From a virus: 53,272 nt of DNA. Where the stretch lies: IMG/VR virus record IMGVR_UViG_3300048837_000676, positions 1 to 53,272 of that record, one strand, 5' to 3'. Under the pieces are notes generated by a model that worked only from the letters and a program-made list of their open reading frames with translations, was not told where the DNA came from and ran no database searches. This document shows, in pieces, positions 25,104-31,072 of the stretch (position 1 is its first letter; every line of letters starts with the position of its first letter). Made by a program: the position numbers and the translations under genes.

Positions 25104-25778
25104 CTAGTAGTCGCCGAGGTTGATCCAGTGGACAGTGACGGTGCCGCTCACCAGGGACTCGCCATTGCCGGTGGTCACATCGCCAGCGTCGATCATGACG
25201 TTGAGGTGCATGTCCTTGGCGGTGGTCGTGCCGTCGAACTGCGCCGAAGCGGCGAGTGCCCCCTTTGCCGTGCCGACGCCCGCGACCATCGGGTCTGTGA
25301 TCGCGGTGGTCGGGAGCAGGTCGGCCAGGGTGGAGGTGAGGGACGCAACGGCGTTGGCGGCGACGGTGCCGAGGGCGAGATCGCCACTGCCCGTGTCGCC
25401 CACGTTGGCCGACCCCGAGACATCAACCACGAGGTCCGCAACCACGCCGAGGACGAGGATACGCCCGGCGGGGAAGTCGAGCAGCTTGGCGGTGCCCCAG
25501 CCGGAGCTGTCTTCGGTTTTGCGGGTGATGGTGACGGCCAGCTCGTCGAGGGTGATGACGGTCTTGTTCGCGCCGCCGAAGGTGGTTGCAGCCGCGACAC
25601 CGGTGCCAGCCGCCTCGCCACTGGGGGCCAGCCCCGCCAGCATGTTGAGTTCGGCGGCGGAAGCCGTCAGCAGGGTGCCGGGAGTCCCGTTCTCGGGATC
25701 ACCCCCGAGATGCAGGGCCTTGATGTGCCCTTCGCGGATTTTGGTCTTGCCGAGGGAGATGTTTTCGCGGAATGCCAT
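25104..25778 (-). CDS. Virion-associated protein of late operon
   Basis: A 224-aa protein from ATG 25778 behind AGGAG. The N-terminus (MAFRENISLGKTKIREGHIK) leads into GGDPENGTPGTLLTASAAELNML, a segment frequent near the base of phage surface proteins. The remainder is beta- and Gly/Ala-rich (LLDFPAGRILVLGVVADLVVDVSGSANVGDTGSGDLALGTVAAN) and ends in TVTVHWINLGDY. It is the first large structural-type gene after the small terminase and the lipoprotein. Head fibre, decoration or fibre base are all possible. Confidence 0.65.
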   Translation of the reverse strand: MAFRENISLGKTKIREGHIKALHLGGDPENGTPGTLLTASAAELNMLAGLAPSGEAAGTGVAAATTFGGANKTVITLDELAVTITRKTEDSSGWGTAKLLDFPAGRILVLGVVADLVVDVSGSANVGDTGSGDLALGTVAANAVASLTSTLADLLPTTAITDPMVAGVGTAKGALAASAQFDGTTTAKDMHLNVMIDAGDVTTGNGESLVSGTVTVHWINLGDY

Positions 25779-25849
25779 CGTCGTACTCCTGTGCTCTGAG
25801 CCTATGTTTGCCCTGCCCGCCACCCGGCGGGTCGGAGCGGGAAACTGTC

Positions 25850-26320
25850 TTACGGATTCGTCGTCGAAGCGGCCTGCCGCGTTTGGTCGAGTGCGTCCAG
25901 CACGGTAGCCGCATCCTGCGCCTCGCGTTCGAGTCGCTCAAACACATCCCTGGGCTCCTGGGAAGGCTCCTGCCGGGCTTCTTCGCCTTCCCCCATACCT
26001 ACTGCCAGAACGGACTCGTCGCTGTCCTGGGGCGATTCTGCGGGTTTGATGGCAACGGCCTGTGGCCTGTCCATCGTCTGCGTCTGATTCGCGCCCTGCT
26101 GATAGGCGGCGTTCGCGGCTACAGCCGGGTTGAGGATATCGAGCCCGACCGGCTTTGCCGTCACGCCCACCTGGGCGTTGTTGACGATGATGACTGGGCC
26201 GTGTCCGCCTTCGCCCCTAAACTCCAGCGTGATGCGGGACTCGGGAGGGCTGGTCATGTTCTGCGTGGTGGAAGCGCAGCCGGCGACGAAAGCCAAGCAG
26301 ATCGCGAACAGGTTCTTCAT
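25850..26320 (-). CDS. Lipoprotein, possible o-spanin-like lysis protein
   Basis: A 156-aa protein whose ATG overlaps the small terminase stop (ATGA at 26317-26320). The N-terminus is a classical lipoprotein signal: MKN, hydrophobic LFAICLAF, then VAGC with lipidated Cys15. The mature part is polar and low complexity, rich in Gln, Glu and Pro, with a helical C-terminus (VFERLEREAQDAATVLDALDQTRQ). In Gram-negative phages, lipoproteins can be outer-membrane spanin subunits or superinfection-exclusion proteins. I see no overlapping Rz-like partner, so the lysis role is only a candidate. Confidence 0.7.
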   Translation of the reverse strand: MKNLFAICLAFVAGCASTTQNMTSPPESRITLEFRGEGGHGPVIIVNNAQVGVTAKPVGLDILNPAVAANAAYQQGANQTQTMDRPQAVAIKPAESPQDSDESVLAVGMGEGEEARQEPSQEPRDVFERLEREAQDAATVLDALDQTRQAASTTNP

Positions 26321-26829
26321 TTCGCACCGTCCTTTTCGCCGTCCATGTGCAGGTTGAACACCACGCCGCCGAGGTCGTGCTTCTCTGGCTCGTTCCAGCC
26401 GTTCATTTTGGCGAGCACCTCAATAGCCCGGATCGGGTCGCGGAGCTTGACGCTGATCCGCTGCCCAGCCTCGGTATCCGCCAGTTGGACCGCCTCCAGG
26501 TCCGAGCGGGCCTTCGAGATCGCGGCCAAGTCGAACGTTCCGTCCGGTCGGAGATAGCGAGCCAACTCGCCCCTGGCCACCGATGCGAGGATGGCGATTG
26601 CCTCTTCGCGCTTGAGGCAGGCCCGGTCCGCCGCCCTGGCAGTCAACTCCTCGACGTAGGCGGCGACGTGCGGCAACTGGAACAGCTCCCACGCTCTCCT
26701 GCCGACGACGGTAGACTCCTTGGCTACGTTGTAGGCGCTTCGGTATGCGTCGGTCTTAGTCGCTCCGGCGACGAGGGCGTGAGCCGCCTTCGCCTGCTTC
26801 TCTGTCAGCTTTTTGTTTGTCCGGGGCAT
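26317..26829 (-). CDS. terS: Terminase small subunit
   Basis: A 170-aa protein from ATG 26829 after GGCGGTGAAG. The first 65 residues match the Terminase_2 pattern: KLTEKQAKAAHALVAGATKTDAYRSAYNV, then VGRRAWELFQLPHVAAYVEEL, a helix-turn-helix DNA-recognition part. A helical oligomerisation part (KREEAIAILASVARGELARYLRPDGTFDLAAI) and KLRDPIRAIEVLAKMNGWNEPEKHD follow. It recognises phage DNA and delivers it to the large subunit. It is the first gene of the late operon, directly after the promoter/operator and terminator region, and is separated from terL by the fibre cluster. Confidence 0.85.
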   Translation of the reverse strand: MPRTNKKLTEKQAKAAHALVAGATKTDAYRSAYNVAKESTVVGRRAWELFQLPHVAAYVEELTARAADRACLKREEAIAILASVARGELARYLRPDGTFDLAAISKARSDLEAVQLADTEAGQRISVKLRDPIRAIEVLAKMNGWNEPEKHDLGGVVFNLHMDGEKDGAK

Positions 26830-26864
26830 GACTTCACCGCCTAATGGCTGGGAGTGACTAACAC

Positions 26865-26903
26865 ACTGTAGCACACCTTGCAAACCTTGAAAAGTTTTTT
26901 CAA
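26865..26903 (-). promoter_or_regulatory. Late-operon promoter with palindromic operator
   Basis: The minus strand carries TTTTCA (26893-26888), a 17-nt spacer and TACAGT (26870-26865), each matching four of six sigma70 positions, 36 bp before terS. A perfect palindrome TTGAAAAGTTTTTTCAA (26887-26903; 7-bp arms, 3-bp centre) covers the -35 element. A regulator binding there would block or activate late transcription. Candidates are the phage HTH proteins, but the pairing is not shown. Confidence 0.55.
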
Positions 26904-26926
26904 ACGTCTGCGGGGGCGTGTGGCAC

Positions 26927-26963
26927 AAAAAAAAGAGTCACCGAAATGGTTTCGATGGCTCTT
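26927..26963 (-). terminator. Intrinsic terminator between early and late operons
   Basis: A 14-bp stem with one wobble and one mismatch and a 3-nt loop occupies 26933-26963. On the minus strand it is followed by eight U residues. It sits just after the HTH gene at 26983 and before the late promoter, so it ends leftward early transcription. Confidence 0.75.
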
Positions 26964-26982
26964 GCTCATTTCTCGATCCGCC

Positions 26983-27180
26983 CTATCCGGCGGGTTTTTC
27001 ATGCCCCGTCAAGTACGCCGCCAGCGCCAGCAGCTCCCCGGCGCGGACGGTCGCCTGCCCGGCCAGCCGCTTTTCCACGCTGGATAGGGACAGACCGAGT
27101 GCGGCGGCGATTTCCGGCTGGGTCTTGCCGAGCTTCTTGGCGCGGCGGATGAGGCGTTGGAAGGTCACTGTGTCGTTCAC
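26983..27180 (-). CDS. Small XRE-like HTH protein, paralogue A
   Basis: A 65-aa protein starting at GTG 27180, 8 nt after AAGGA. It has one helix-turn-helix: TQPEIAAALGLSLSSVEKRLAGQA, with a short N-terminal helix (FQRLIRRAKKLG) and a C-terminal helix (RAGELLALAAYL). It is clearly paralogous to the 62-aa protein at 29108-29296 over its whole length. It lies at the very end of the early operon, beside the terminator and the late-promoter palindrome, so control of the late promoter is plausible but not shown. Confidence 0.75.
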   Translation of the reverse strand: MNDTVTFQRLIRRAKKLGKTQPEIAAALGLSLSSVEKRLAGQATVRAGELLALAAYLTGHEKPAG

Positions 27181-27204
27181 TGGTCATTTCCTTTGGTCTG
27201 GGTG

Positions 27205-27321
27205 TCATTTCGATTCGCGGGGCAACTGGCGGCCCACGAAGGAGGTCGCAACGATAGCGGCGGGCCACGCCTCCGTGGATCGGATGGCGGCGTTACCTCT
27301 GTGTTCTGCGGCGGCTCCCAT
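27205..27321 (-). CDS. Small ORF, truncated paralogue of the 107-aa protein at 29339
   Basis: A 38-aa reading frame from ATG 27321 behind GGAG. Its C-terminal half (EAWPAAIVATSFVGRQLPRES) closely matches the last 30 residues of the 107-aa protein at 29339-29662 (EAWSAAVIATTYVGRQLPRE). Both are followed by a paralogous HTH gene, so this is the shortened member of a duplicated two-gene cassette. The function is unknown. Confidence 0.55.
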   Translation of the reverse strand: MGAAAEHRGNAAIRSTEAWPAAIVATSFVGRQLPRESK

Positions 27322-27334
27322 GTCCTGTCTCCTT

Positions 27335-27358
27335 GGGCCGGGTGGCGGTCCCCGGCCC
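27335..27358 (-). promoter_or_regulatory. GC-rich leader hairpin, member of a repeated family
   Basis: An 8-bp perfect inverted repeat (GGGCCGGG / CCCGGCCC) with an 8-nt loop ends about 10 nt before the Shine-Dalgarno of the 38-aa ORF. Very similar sequences precede the HTH gene at 29108 and the gene at 29339. It may control translation or processing of these regulator transcripts. Confidence 0.5.
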
Positions 27359-27369
27359 GGTGGGGGTGG

Positions 27370-27669
27370 CTAGCGGGCGAGGATTTCGTCCAGCCGTTCG
27401 CGGGCGCTGCCTTTGGTGCTCTGCGCGATGTACTCGATGCGCTGGATGTCCGACGGGTCGTCGGCAAGGCCCATCAGCACGGCGGCGCGGGTGGCGACGG
27501 AAGCGGCGCGCCATTCGCGAGCGTGCCAGTAATCGGAGAGGTTACCTTCGCGCCACACGTCAGCGGCAGGGTCGTACTGGACTACCTGGTACTGCCCGTT
27601 AAACGGGCGAATCAAGACTTCGGTTGCGGCCTGCTTGAGTGCGGCGGTTTTGGCGGTCTTGGTGGTCAT
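27370..27669 (-). CDS. Hypothetical early protein
   Basis: A 99-aa protein from ATG 27669 behind GGAG. A Lys/Ala-rich N-terminus (MTTKTAKTAALKQAATEV) is followed by a small beta part (IRPFNGQYQVVQYDPAADVWREG) and helices (HAREWRAASVATRAAVLMGL, IQRIEYIAQSTKGSARERLDEIL). No domain recognised. It lies in the regulatory block between the two HTH cassettes. Confidence 0.65.
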   Translation of the reverse strand: MTTKTAKTAALKQAATEVLIRPFNGQYQVVQYDPAADVWREGNLSDYWHAREWRAASVATRAAVLMGLADDPSDIQRIEYIAQSTKGSARERLDEILAR

Positions 27670-27696
27670 TGTTCGGCTCCTTGGTTGGGGGGAATC

Positions 27697-28170
27697 CTAT
27701 ACCAGGCAAAAAAAGCCGCCGGTGGTCGTCTCTGATTCCACTGTCACGGCTAGCCGCCGGTGACGGCACTCTCCGCTGTCTTCCGCTTCCACCATCCGCC
27801 AGCGGTCGGCAATCACCGGCGGAAGCGCTTCGATTTCCCGCGCCGTGAGCAGACGGACGGACAGGTCGTCCGCTTCCTCCATGTCGGCCCCTGTTTGTCC
27901 GTGCAACACCACGGCGGGTATGCTCTCGATCACTCCGTCCGCTTGCAACGCTTCCAGGGCTTCGCGCCGGGTCGTGTGCTTTGTCGGGTTGTCGGCAGTC
28001 CCGTTGCACTGCCGGTGGGTAACTACCCAGCGGGGCCGAGACGTGCTGCTATCTGTCTCGCGCGTCACGTAGCTTTCTACCGGCCAATCGGTCCCCATTA
28101 TTTTCTGCCATCCGATGAGCAGGGTGTCCACTTTTTTACGCTGTGCTGTGTTTTTTGTCGCGTTCATCAT
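27697..28170 (-). CDS. Hypothetical protein under the first leader module
   Basis: A 157-aa protein; ATG 28170, preceded by AAGG, is chosen over a longer frame reading through the leader hairpin. The N-terminus is basic (MMNATKNTAQRKKVDTLLIGWQKIMG). The middle looks like a small beta-alpha domain (WVVTHRQCNGTADNPTKHTTRREALEALQADG, then VVLHGQTGADMEEADDL). The C-terminus is HRRLAVTVESETTTGGFFCLV. No family recognised. It is the first gene after the promoter/leader at 28189-28260. Confidence 0.65.
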   Translation of the reverse strand: MMNATKNTAQRKKVDTLLIGWQKIMGTDWPVESYVTRETDSSTSRPRWVVTHRQCNGTADNPTKHTTRREALEALQADGVIESIPAVVLHGQTGADMEEADDLSVRLLTAREIEALPPVIADRWRMVEAEDSGECRHRRLAVTVESETTTGGFFCLV

Positions 28171-28188
28171 CTTTGCCCTTGTTCTGTC

Positions 28189-28260
28189 GGCGGGAACCTT
28201 TCCCGTCAACACCACTAATATGCCATAGATTTTACGGTATGCAAGCTAAAAGCCGTAAAA
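28189..28260 (-). promoter_or_regulatory. Promoter/leader module A: dyad, -35/-10 and GGCGGGAA hairpin
   Basis: On the minus strand TTGCAT (28244-28239) and TATTAG (28220-28215) are 18 nt apart. An 8-bp inverted repeat TTTTACGG / CCGTAAAA (28230-28237, 28253-28260) flanks the -35 element. In the transcribed leader, GACGGGAA / TTCCCGCC (28189-28207, 3-nt loop) forms a hairpin before the ribosome-binding site. The same set of elements recurs at 29952-30030. Confidence 0.6.
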
Positions 28261-28271
28261 AGTACGGTTTT

Positions 28272-28664
28272 TTATCCAAGTTCCTCGACCTGCAAAAAAA
28301 TACCGGGGGTGTCCGACCAGAACTTTTCGACCACCGAGCTGACCACCTGGGCGTCGTCCAACCAGTATCCGGCGTCGGTCATGCAGTCGTGCAGCAGCTT
28401 GGTCAGGTTGTCCACGTCGGGCTTGGTCTCTTTCCATTCCCCGTGCCGATGCTTGCCGGTCGCCGGGAATAGCCACTTCGCCACGCACCGCACAGGTCCT
28501 GTCGCCGGGGCTTCGGGTCTGTGCCGCCCTAGGTGCGCCATCAGCTTCGCCCTGGCATCCTTGAGGGCCGGGGGCTCGAAGAATACCGGCTTGCCTTTGG
28601 CTACGCGCACCTGCTTCTCCTGGTGCGTGGTCGTCGGCGGTTCCATCGCGAGGAAGACTTGCAT
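28272..28664 (-). CDS. rusA: RusA-family Holliday junction resolvase
   Basis: A 130-aa endonuclease that cleaves four-way DNA junctions, used in phage recombination and clean-up before packaging. ATG 28664 follows GGGAGAA and overlaps the previous stop. The catalytic pattern is clear: KPDVDNLTKLLHDCMTDAGYWLDDAQV, with Asp83, Asp85 and Asp104 at the positions of the three conserved metal-binding aspartates, and Lys89 nearby. Length is normal for the family. It lies downstream of the repeat array and a tiny gene, and ends the second regulatory sub-block. Confidence 0.9.
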   Translation of the reverse strand: MQVFLAMEPPTTTHQEKQVRVAKGKPVFFEPPALKDARAKLMAHLGRHRPEAPATGPVRCVAKWLFPATGKHRHGEWKETKPDVDNLTKLLHDCMTDAGYWLDDAQVVSSVVEKFWSDTPGIFLQVEELG

Positions 28665-28777
28665 CAGACATTTCTCCCGTCGAACCGGTCTTCGGTCCGG
28701 TTGTAGCCGACATGGACGGACACACCGTCCAGCCGTCCAGCCGGGTGAACCACTTTGCGATACACGGTCCATGTCAT
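28664..28777 (-). CDS. Tiny conserved-looking protein upstream of rusA
   Basis: A 37-aa frame from ATG 28777 after GGAAGA, whose TGA overlaps the rusA ATG by one base. The sequence (MTWTVYRKVVHPAGRLDGVS...) is a plausible small beta unit. The longer frame upstream runs through the repeat array and is rejected. The overlap suggests translational coupling to rusA. Function unknown. Confidence 0.5.
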   Translation of the reverse strand: MTWTVYRKVVHPAGRLDGVSVHVGYNRTEDRFDGRNV

Positions 28778-28919
28778 ATTCTTCCGTCGCTCCCTGTTTT
28801 GAGAAATGCCGGGATGTCCTTGGCCTTGCGGGTCAGGGGTGGCCGCTATAAGAGGCCGGGGTAGGTTTCGGCGAGCTTGTGAGCCGGAACCCCCCCTTAT
28901 CCGCAAGGACTTGACCGAA
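28778..28919 (-). other. Non-coding stretch before the repeat array
   Basis: I see no credible gene here. It contains runs of C and G (CCCCCC near 28890) and a TATAAGAGGCCGG segment, but no convincing promoter pair. It forms the 5' side of the leader of the rusA unit. Confidence 0.4.
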
Positions 28920-29070
28920 GGGAAAAAGATACTATCTCGTAAGAGATAGTAGTTTTCCTTCCCTCGGGAAAAAGCTAGTACGGTTTTCCCTTCCCTCTGT
29001 TTCGCGAGGGAAAAAGCTAGTATTTTCTTCCCTTTCCCTTGGGAAATTGGGAAAAAGCTAGTGTTTTCCC
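28920..29070 (-). repeat. Array of four GGGAAAAAG repeats (iteron-like)
   Basis: GGGAAAAAG begins at 28920, 28966, 29008 and 29049, spacings 46, 42 and 41 bp, close to four helical turns. Copies 2-4 share GGGAAAAAGCTAGT. Each copy is followed by a complementary TTTTCC(C) or TTCCC, so each is also an inverted repeat. Copy 1 encloses a perfect ACTATCTC-GTAA-GAGATAGT palindrome. Partial copies follow to about 29118 (GGGAAAACACCTATTTTCCC at 29098-29117). The array adjoins the stop of the HTH gene at 29108. It could be a replication origin, an operator cluster or RNA hairpins. Confidence 0.7.
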
Positions 29071-29107
29071 TTCCCTGGCTAGTGATATGGAAAAATTGGG
29101 AAAACAC

Positions 29108-29296
29108 CTATTTTCCCTCCCGTTCGAGGATAGCGGCGAGGGCGATGATCTCCCCCTCGCGGACGGGTGCGTCGCCTGACAGCCGCTTCTGGACGCTGGA
29201 CTTCGAGAGGCCCAGGCGGTCGGCAATGGCCTGCTGATTCAGGCCCTGCCGCTTCGCGATCCGGCAGAGACGGGTAAACTCTCTAATGGTGTTCAT
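29108..29296 (-). CDS. Small XRE-like HTH protein, paralogue B
   Basis: A 62-aa protein from ATG 29296. The helix-turn-helix is LNQQAIADRLGLSKSSVQKRLSGDA; the flanking helices (FTRLCRIAKRQG, REGEIIALAAILE) align end to end with the paralogue at 26983-27180. It borders the repeat array, which is its most obvious candidate binding site. The protein is hardly more than the DNA-binding domain, so it probably works as a dimer. It could be a replication initiator-like or Cro-like regulator. Confidence 0.75.
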   Translation of the reverse strand: MNTIREFTRLCRIAKRQGLNQQAIADRLGLSKSSVQKRLSGDAPVREGEIIALAAILEREGK

Positions 29297-29338
29297 GTGC
29301 GTGTCTCGTGGTTGGGTCGGGTGGCAGTCCCCGGCTCG

Positions 29339-29662
29339 TTATGCGTGTGACGCTTCTCGGGGAAGTTGGCGACCGACATAGGTCGTGGCAATGACTGCGG
29401 CAGACCACGCCTCGGAAAAAAACCGATCACCCCACTTCGAGAGCAGGGCGTAACGACGGAACGAATCAGGCACGGCACACTGGTAGGGACCGAGCGTAAC
29501 GATCCCACCGCGCGGGTGCTTCCAGGACAGAACAGTCCCCTCGGAAATTACTTGCGCCCAAAGCCGTGTGCGCTCGTCTAGGGTATTGGCGCGGGCTTTT
29601 GCTTCATCGGCGAGCATGTTAATCAAAACGGCACTAGTGCGAGAGTATGCAGCGTGCCCCAT
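29339..29662 (-). CDS. Hypothetical protein of HTH cassette B
   Basis: A 107-aa protein from ATG 29662 behind AAGGA. It opens with MGHAAYSRTSAVLINMLADEAKARA, a helical part, then TVLSWKHPRGGIVTLGPYQ and ends EAWSAAVIATTYVGRQLPRE. The C-terminal 30 residues are shared with the 38-aa ORF at 27205-27321. Each copy precedes a paralogous HTH gene and each has a GC-rich hairpin in its leader, so it is the full-length member of a duplicated cassette. No known domain. Confidence 0.65.
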   Translation of the reverse strand: MGHAAYSRTSAVLINMLADEAKARANTLDERTRLWAQVISEGTVLSWKHPRGGIVTLGPYQCAVPDSFRRYALLSKWGDRFFSEAWSAAVIATTYVGRQLPREASHA

Positions 29663-29715
29663 GTTTGTTATCCTTGGCTGGCTGGCCGGTGGCTGTCCCG
29701 GCCCGGTCTAGATGA

Positions 29716-29931
29716 CTAACGGTCGGACTTGGCGACGACTTGCAGCCCATGCACTTTGACGGTCCATCCGTTGCACCGGCTGGACTGGTATCCGCCACGG
29801 TTGGGTTCCTGCATCAATGCCCCCATGAGGGCGGTATCGATGTCGCTCAGGTCGCTGCCAGTGGCATCGATTACTTCAGCGGCGTGGAACTCGCGGCCTT
29901 CGGGGATTTGAAACTTGACGGTCTTTTTCAT
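29716..29931 (-). CDS. Small hypothetical protein under leader module B
   Basis: A 71-aa protein. ATG 29931 (MKKTVKFQIPEG) follows AAGGA; the longer frame reads through the leader hairpin. It has a beta start (VKFQIPEGREF), helix (DIDTALMGALMQ) and beta end (GWTVKVHGLQVVAKSD). No domain recognised. Its own promoter/leader suggests separate regulation from the long early operon. Confidence 0.65.
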   Translation of the reverse strand: MKKTVKFQIPEGREFHAAEVIDATGSDLSDIDTALMGALMQEPNRGGYQSSRCNGWTVKVHGLQVVAKSDR

Positions 29932-29951
29932 CGTCGTTTTCCTTAGTTGTC

Positions 29952-30030
29952 GGCGGGAACCATTCCCGCCTACAACCAACAAAATAGCGTAAATATTATG
30001 CAATGCAAGCGAGAAAGCGGAATATTTACG
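29952..30030 (-). promoter_or_regulatory. Promoter/leader module B: 10-bp dyad, -35/-10 and GGCGGGAA hairpin
   Basis: On the minus strand TTGCAT (30008-30003) and TATTTT (29986-29981) are 16 nt apart. A perfect 10-bp inverted repeat CGTAAATATT / AATATTTACG (29988-29997, 30021-30030) brackets the promoter core. The leader has a perfect hairpin GGCGGGAA / TTCCCGCC (29952-29970, 3-nt loop). The arrangement copies module A at 28189-28260. A T9 tract follows the dyad on the plus strand (30031-30039). Confidence 0.65.
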
Positions 30031-30071
30031 TTTTTTTTTCCCGCCATTTTGGCACCCTACTCGGGGCGTGC

Positions 30072-30287
30072 TTACATGCCTTCCGTGTGTCCGCTGCGGA
30101 CATTCCTCCACCCCTTTCCTGGAATCCCATCCCCCATCTTCCTCTCGTACGCCTCCCGTTCATCCCACGCATTGTGAATGCAGACCGGCTCCCAACAGCC
30201 TGCATCCATCTCCACCACCGGATTACACGGGCACTCCGGAGTCGCGTCGTGGGGCTTGGCGTCGTTGGCCGGGATTACATGTATCAT
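30072..30287 (-). CDS. Small conserved phage protein (HNAWDxRE type)
   Basis: A 71-aa protein; ATG 30287 overlaps the preceding TGA by one base. The sequence pattern MIHVIPANDAKPHD...CPCNPVVE...CIHNAWDERE is that of a small protein found in many tailed phages: an ND.K.H segment, a C.C pair, then a His-Asn-x-x-Asp-x-Arg-Glu motif. The function of that family is not established to my knowledge. It is the last gene of the long early operon before the second leader module. Confidence 0.7.
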   Translation of the reverse strand: MIHVIPANDAKPHDATPECPCNPVVEMDAGCWEPVCIHNAWDEREAYERKMGDGIPGKGWRNVRSGHTEGM

Positions 30288-30577
30288 CAGCGGCTCCAGT
30301 CGATCAGGCCAAGCGCATCGAGAGCACTGCGCAGGGCGGCGGCGTTGTAGATGGTGACTTTCCGGTCAGAGTCGCACGACACCCACGCGGAAAGCTCCCG
30401 CAGTCCGCGCCCGAAGGCAATGGCGCACCCGGGAGGGCCACCATTCGACGATGGGCGGTGTGATGCATCGTCCGGAAACACCAGACGAATCAGCGTGTGG
30501 TAGGAGATGCCGCTCCTGTAGTGCCTCAGAATTCGGCGCGCGGTCTTGGATGGCGGACGGTAGTCGGACTCGGGCAT
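30287..30577 (-). CDS. Hypothetical protein, HTH-like
   Basis: A 96-aa protein from ATG 30577 (MPESDYRPPSK). The N-terminal part KTARRILRHYRSGISYHTLIRLVFPDDASHR has a helix-turn-helix look. The second part is FGRGLRELSAWVSCDSDRKVTIYNAAALRSALDALGLIDW. It probably binds nucleic acid, but the assignment is weak. It overlaps the next gene by 1 nt. Confidence 0.6.
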   Translation of the reverse strand: MPESDYRPPSKTARRILRHYRSGISYHTLIRLVFPDDASHRPSSNGGPPGCAIAFGRGLRELSAWVSCDSDRKVTIYNAAALRSALDALGLIDWSR

Positions 30578-30581
30578 TGGT

Positions 30582-30827
30582 TCATTCCTCTCTGCTGGTG
30601 GACTCGAACAGCGGCAACCCCGCGACGGACTTGTCCACCGGGCGCACGTCTGCCATCTGCCGGTTGACCTCGCTGCACCAAATCCGGTACGGGTGATAGG
30701 CCCGCTCGCCCCACGGGTAGGCGTCCCGCAGCGCCCGCCGGATTTCCTTCTCCGGTTCGCCCTTGTGTTCGGCAATCACCCGGTAGATGATTGGCTTTGC
30801 TTTGTCTCGCCATGTCATGTGTCTCAT
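30582..30827 (-). CDS. Hypothetical early protein
   Basis: An 81-aa protein. ATG 30827 follows GGAGG and overlaps the upstream stop as ATGA. It is basic and helical: MTWRDKAKPIIYRVIAEHKGEPEKEIRRALRDAYPWGERAYHPYRIW. The segment GEPEKEIRRALRDAYPWG.....YRIW recurs in small phage accessory proteins, but no function is known to me. Confidence 0.65.
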   Translation of the reverse strand: MRHMTWRDKAKPIIYRVIAEHKGEPEKEIRRALRDAYPWGERAYHPYRIWCSEVNRQMADVRPVDKSVAGLPLFESTSREE

Positions 30828-31072
30828 TCGGTTTCCCTCCCGGTGATGGACGCCACGGTCAGCTCGTGGGCCTTGGCCTGGCAATCGTGGCACATGGCGT
30901 TTTCGGGGGCCGTGGCGTAGTAGGGGTTGGCGTAGGGATCGAAGGCGGGCTCGCGGTAGTGCCAGCGCTGGCCGCAGAGGGTCAGCCCGCCGCGCCGGGC
31001 CTCGCCGTCGCAGAGGTGGACGGGGCCGCCCGGCTCGATCCGGACCTCGAAGAATCGGCGGTAGCGGTTCAT
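30824..31072 (-). CDS. Small zinc-binding protein
   Basis: An 82-aa protein from ATG 31072 (ATGA overlap). Potential zinc ligands are His/Cys in VHLCDGEARRGGLTLCGQRWHY and CxxC in AMCHDCQAKA. Such short proteins with spaced Cys are frequent in phage early regions and may act as regulators or host-protein binders. No family recognised. Confidence 0.65.
   Translation of the reverse strand: MNRYRRFFEVRIEPGGPVHLCDGEARRGGLTLCGQRWHYREPAFDPYANPYYATAPENAMCHDCQAKAHELTVASITGRETE

Noticed and set aside
27177-27467. 96-codon minus-strand frame
   Set aside because: It covers the leader hairpin and the 38-aa paralogue in another frame; its Pro/Arg/Ser composition is shadow-like.
28253-28276. Plus-strand terminator CCGTA-AAAAG-TACGG followed by T6
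   Set aside because: There is no plus-strand gene upstream for it to end, and the 5-bp stem is weak; part of it belongs to the dyad of module A.
28920-29118. CRISPR array
   Set aside because: Only four repeats, about 42-bp period, the intervals are themselves partly complementary to the repeats, and no cas genes occur.
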